Source of the DNA: Armatimonadota bacterium | Lineage (GTDB): Bacteria > Armatimonadota > Fimbriimonadia > Fimbriimonadales > Fimbriimonadaceae | Length of the DNA stretch: 64,000 nt | Direction: 5' to 3' | NCBI GenBank assembly: GCA_027451905.1 | Contig: DAIDHV010000009.1 | Span: forward strand, 1 to 64,000 | Shown here: positions 62,712-64,000 of the stretch, piece after piece | Layout of the letters: each line of letters starts with the position of its first letter | Position numbering within the stretch: the first letter of the stretch is position 1 | The notes under the pieces: model-generated | What the model saw: only the letters and a program-made list of their open reading frames with translations | What the model was told of the DNA's origin: nothing | Database searches by the model: none | Made by a program: the position numbers and the translations under genes

Positions 62712-63876
62712 TTCCATGGATGAGTCTCGAGTCTTTATAAGCGCAGGCGAAGCGTCTGGTGATGCCCTCGGCGGTGCCCTGACCGCGGCTCTAAAACAAC
62801 TTGACTCTACCCTTAGATTTGAAGCGATCGGTGGAGTTTCCCTCGCCAATCAGGGGGTGCAAATCGTGGCCAATTCTAAAAATTGGGGTGCAATCAGCGT
62901 GCTCGAGTCACTCCACGTGGCGCCGCGGGTGATTCAAGGCTTTCGTAAGGCAAAAAGAGCCTTGCAGCAAGGCGATCCCGGCCTTTTGATTGCCATAGAC
63001 TTTGGATTTGTCAATGTCCGCCTTATTCAATTTGCCAAGGCATTGGGATGGAAAACTCTCTATTTTATGCCTCCTGGCTCTTGGAATCGGGCCAAGTTTG
63101 AAGCTCTCCAAACAGAGAATCAAGCCCATCTTCCCCGATATGCCGCCTTTTCCGATGCGATTGTCACCCCTTTTGAGTGGTCCTACCACTTTTTGCAAAA
63201 ATGCGGGACCAACGCGTATTGGTTTGGCCATCCCCTCAAGCAGCTTCTCGGCAATGCCTTGATCCCTCGCCTCGAGGATCGCACCGCCGGAGTTGCCTTC
63301 TTGCCTGGAAGCCGAGACCACGAACTCAAAATCAATTTGCCGATCTTCGCCAGTCTTGCCAAAAATTGCCCGAGTTCGACCCTCGTTGTAGCCCCCAATT
63401 TGAACTTCAACCGGATTGAAAGCGCCTGGAGGAAACAACTGCCAAACCCCGATCAGCACCAAGTAGTTCAGGGTTTTGCGATCCAGGTCCTCTCTTCCGC
63501 AAGCGCAGCCGTCGTTTGCTCTGGCACCGCTGCCTTGGAGGCCGCACTTTGTCAATGTCCACACCTTGTCATGTATAAGTTTTCTAAGCAAGCATTGTTA
63601 GAAGCAAGGCTCTTGGGGTTCAAAAAGCCTCAGTTTATTGGGTTGGGCAACATTATTTTAGGGAGGTTGGCTTTTCCAGAATATGTACAAGATGATGCCA
63701 CTGAACATGCACTTACTCAGGGACTTGATCAACTCTTAACCGATCATCAAGAGCGGCAGAGTCAGCTAAAAGCATGTCAAGAGGTCATGGCTGCCTTAGG
63801 TGGAAACCAAGCCATAAATCAGACCGCAGAACTTGCCTACAACCTCCTTAAAGGCGTGGCTAGCCCAACTCGATAA
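62689..63876 (+). CDS. lpxB: lipid-A-disaccharide synthase
   Basis: 395 residues from ATG 62689 (ATG 62716 gives MDESRVFISAGEASGD, nearer to the family start, and is equally possible). GT-B glycosyltransferase: ISAGEASGDALGGAL at the start, FGFVNVRLIQFAK, PPGSWNRAKFEA, FLPGSRDHELKINLPI, and SSASAAVVCSGTAALEAALC near the C-terminus. It joins two lipid A precursors into the disaccharide. LpxH/LpxI is not in the window. Some C-terminal loops are shorter than in E. coli. Confidence 0.93.
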   Translation: MAGVISPDSMDESRVFISAGEASGDALGGALTAALKQLDSTLRFEAIGGVSLANQGVQIVANSKNWGAISVLESLHVAPRVIQGFRKAKRALQQGDPGLLIAIDFGFVNVRLIQFAKALGWKTLYFMPPGSWNRAKFEALQTENQAHLPRYAAFSDAIVTPFEWSYHFLQKCGTNAYWFGHPLKQLLGNALIPRLEDRTAGVAFLPGSRDHELKINLPIFASLAKNCPSSTLVVAPNLNFNRIESAWRKQLPNPDQHQVVQGFAIQVLSSASAAVVCSGTAALEAALCQCPHLVMYKFSKQALLEARLLGFKKPQFIGLGNIILGRLAFPEYVQDDATEHALTQGLDQLLTDHQERQSQLKACQEVMAALGGNQAINQTAELAYNLLKGVASPTR

Positions 63877-63968
63877 CAAATCCATGGCCTAGCCAGCCGT
63901 TCTGCTGCCCTTAATTACGACTAAGTTGCAAAGTTCAAGGGGCGTTACCTGCTAAACTTAACAGGAGC

Positions 63969-64000
63969 ATGAGTTTTTCAGCAAGACTAGGTTCAGATGA
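63969..64000 (+). CDS. start of a further gene, cut by the window edge
   Basis: An ATG preceded by AGGAG three bases upstream opens MSFSARLGSD, continuing to the right edge. Only ten residues are visible, so the product cannot be named. Confidence 0.4.
   Translation, partial: MSFSARLGSD

Noticed and set aside
62908-63591. 227-codon minus-strand frame inside lpxB
   Set aside because: Shadow frame; lpxB motifs account for the sequence.
1-64000. CRISPR arrays, insertion sequences, tRNA or rRNA genes
   Set aside because: Looked for regular direct repeats with spacers, transposase motifs and cloverleaf-like T-loops; none convincing.

Overview
The window looks like a chromosomal segment of a diderm bacterium of the Armatimonadota (Fimbriimonadales-like). 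The evidence is a type IV prepilin-like protein whose signal runs straight into a FPVFAQAK stretch (typical of that phylum), two PEP-CTERM exported proteins, a split lipid A pathway (lpxD-lpxC and fabZ-lpxA-lpxB), an rny-ymdB pair, and frequent GTG and TTG starts. The phylum is an inference; no rRNA or tRNA gene was seen. Coding density is high and most genes are ordinary housekeeping or exported-protein genes.

Layout. 1-340: 3' end of an OB-fold protein. 393-10289 (minus): one compact block of about 13 tightly coupled genes encoding an HK97-type portal, prohead protease, major capsid protein, head-tail adaptor, stopper, tail terminator, tail-tube-like protein, a tail-assembly chaperone pair joined by a canonical -1 slippery site (GGGAAAA), and a large tail-tip/hub-like protein. 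There is no terminase, tape measure, integrase, lysis gene or repressor, yet every frame is intact. This is the most unusual locus here and a candidate domesticated, GTA-like or short-tailed particle. 10431-26000: HD-domain protein, two PEP-CTERM proteins, a glutaminase-like glycoside-type protein, MFS exporter, VOC dioxygenase, Gfo/Idh/MocA oxidoreductase, acetyl-xylan esterase, SQR-like flavoprotein, NTF2-like protein, S9 peptidase, isochorismatase and lytic transglycosylase.

26204-33311 (minus): a nitrate-respiration or assimilation operon read from right to left: DUF7009 protein, four-cluster ferredoxin, Tat-targeted Rieske protein, small membrane protein, NnrS, Crp/Fnr regulator, NarI-like cytochrome b subunit and a Nas-type molybdopterin oxidoreductase. 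An alginate-export-type porin and mobA (Mo cofactor guanylyltransferase) lie next to it and fit the same physiology. 35361-46302: SLAC1/TehA transporter, lipoprotein-lpxD-lpxC, a secreted protein with a GGX-repeat insertion, ymdB-rny, and TetR, DUF899, SDR and HxlR genes with clear operator-like palindromes. 46364-55373: recX-recA, a sigma-70 factor, a repeat-rich intergenic region, a lipoprotein cytochrome c, gyrB with an acidic insertion in its TOPRIM domain, and priA preceded by a 16-bp palindrome. 55448-63876: lipoprotein and prepilin-like pair, YeiH-type exporter divergent from its LysR regulator, a beta-helix/PA14 protein and fabZ-lpxA-lpxB.

A structured intergenic repeat of about 130 bp occurs twice (26041-26166 and 49539-49667) with 55 identical leading bases. 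No CRISPR array, insertion sequence or RNA gene was recognised.
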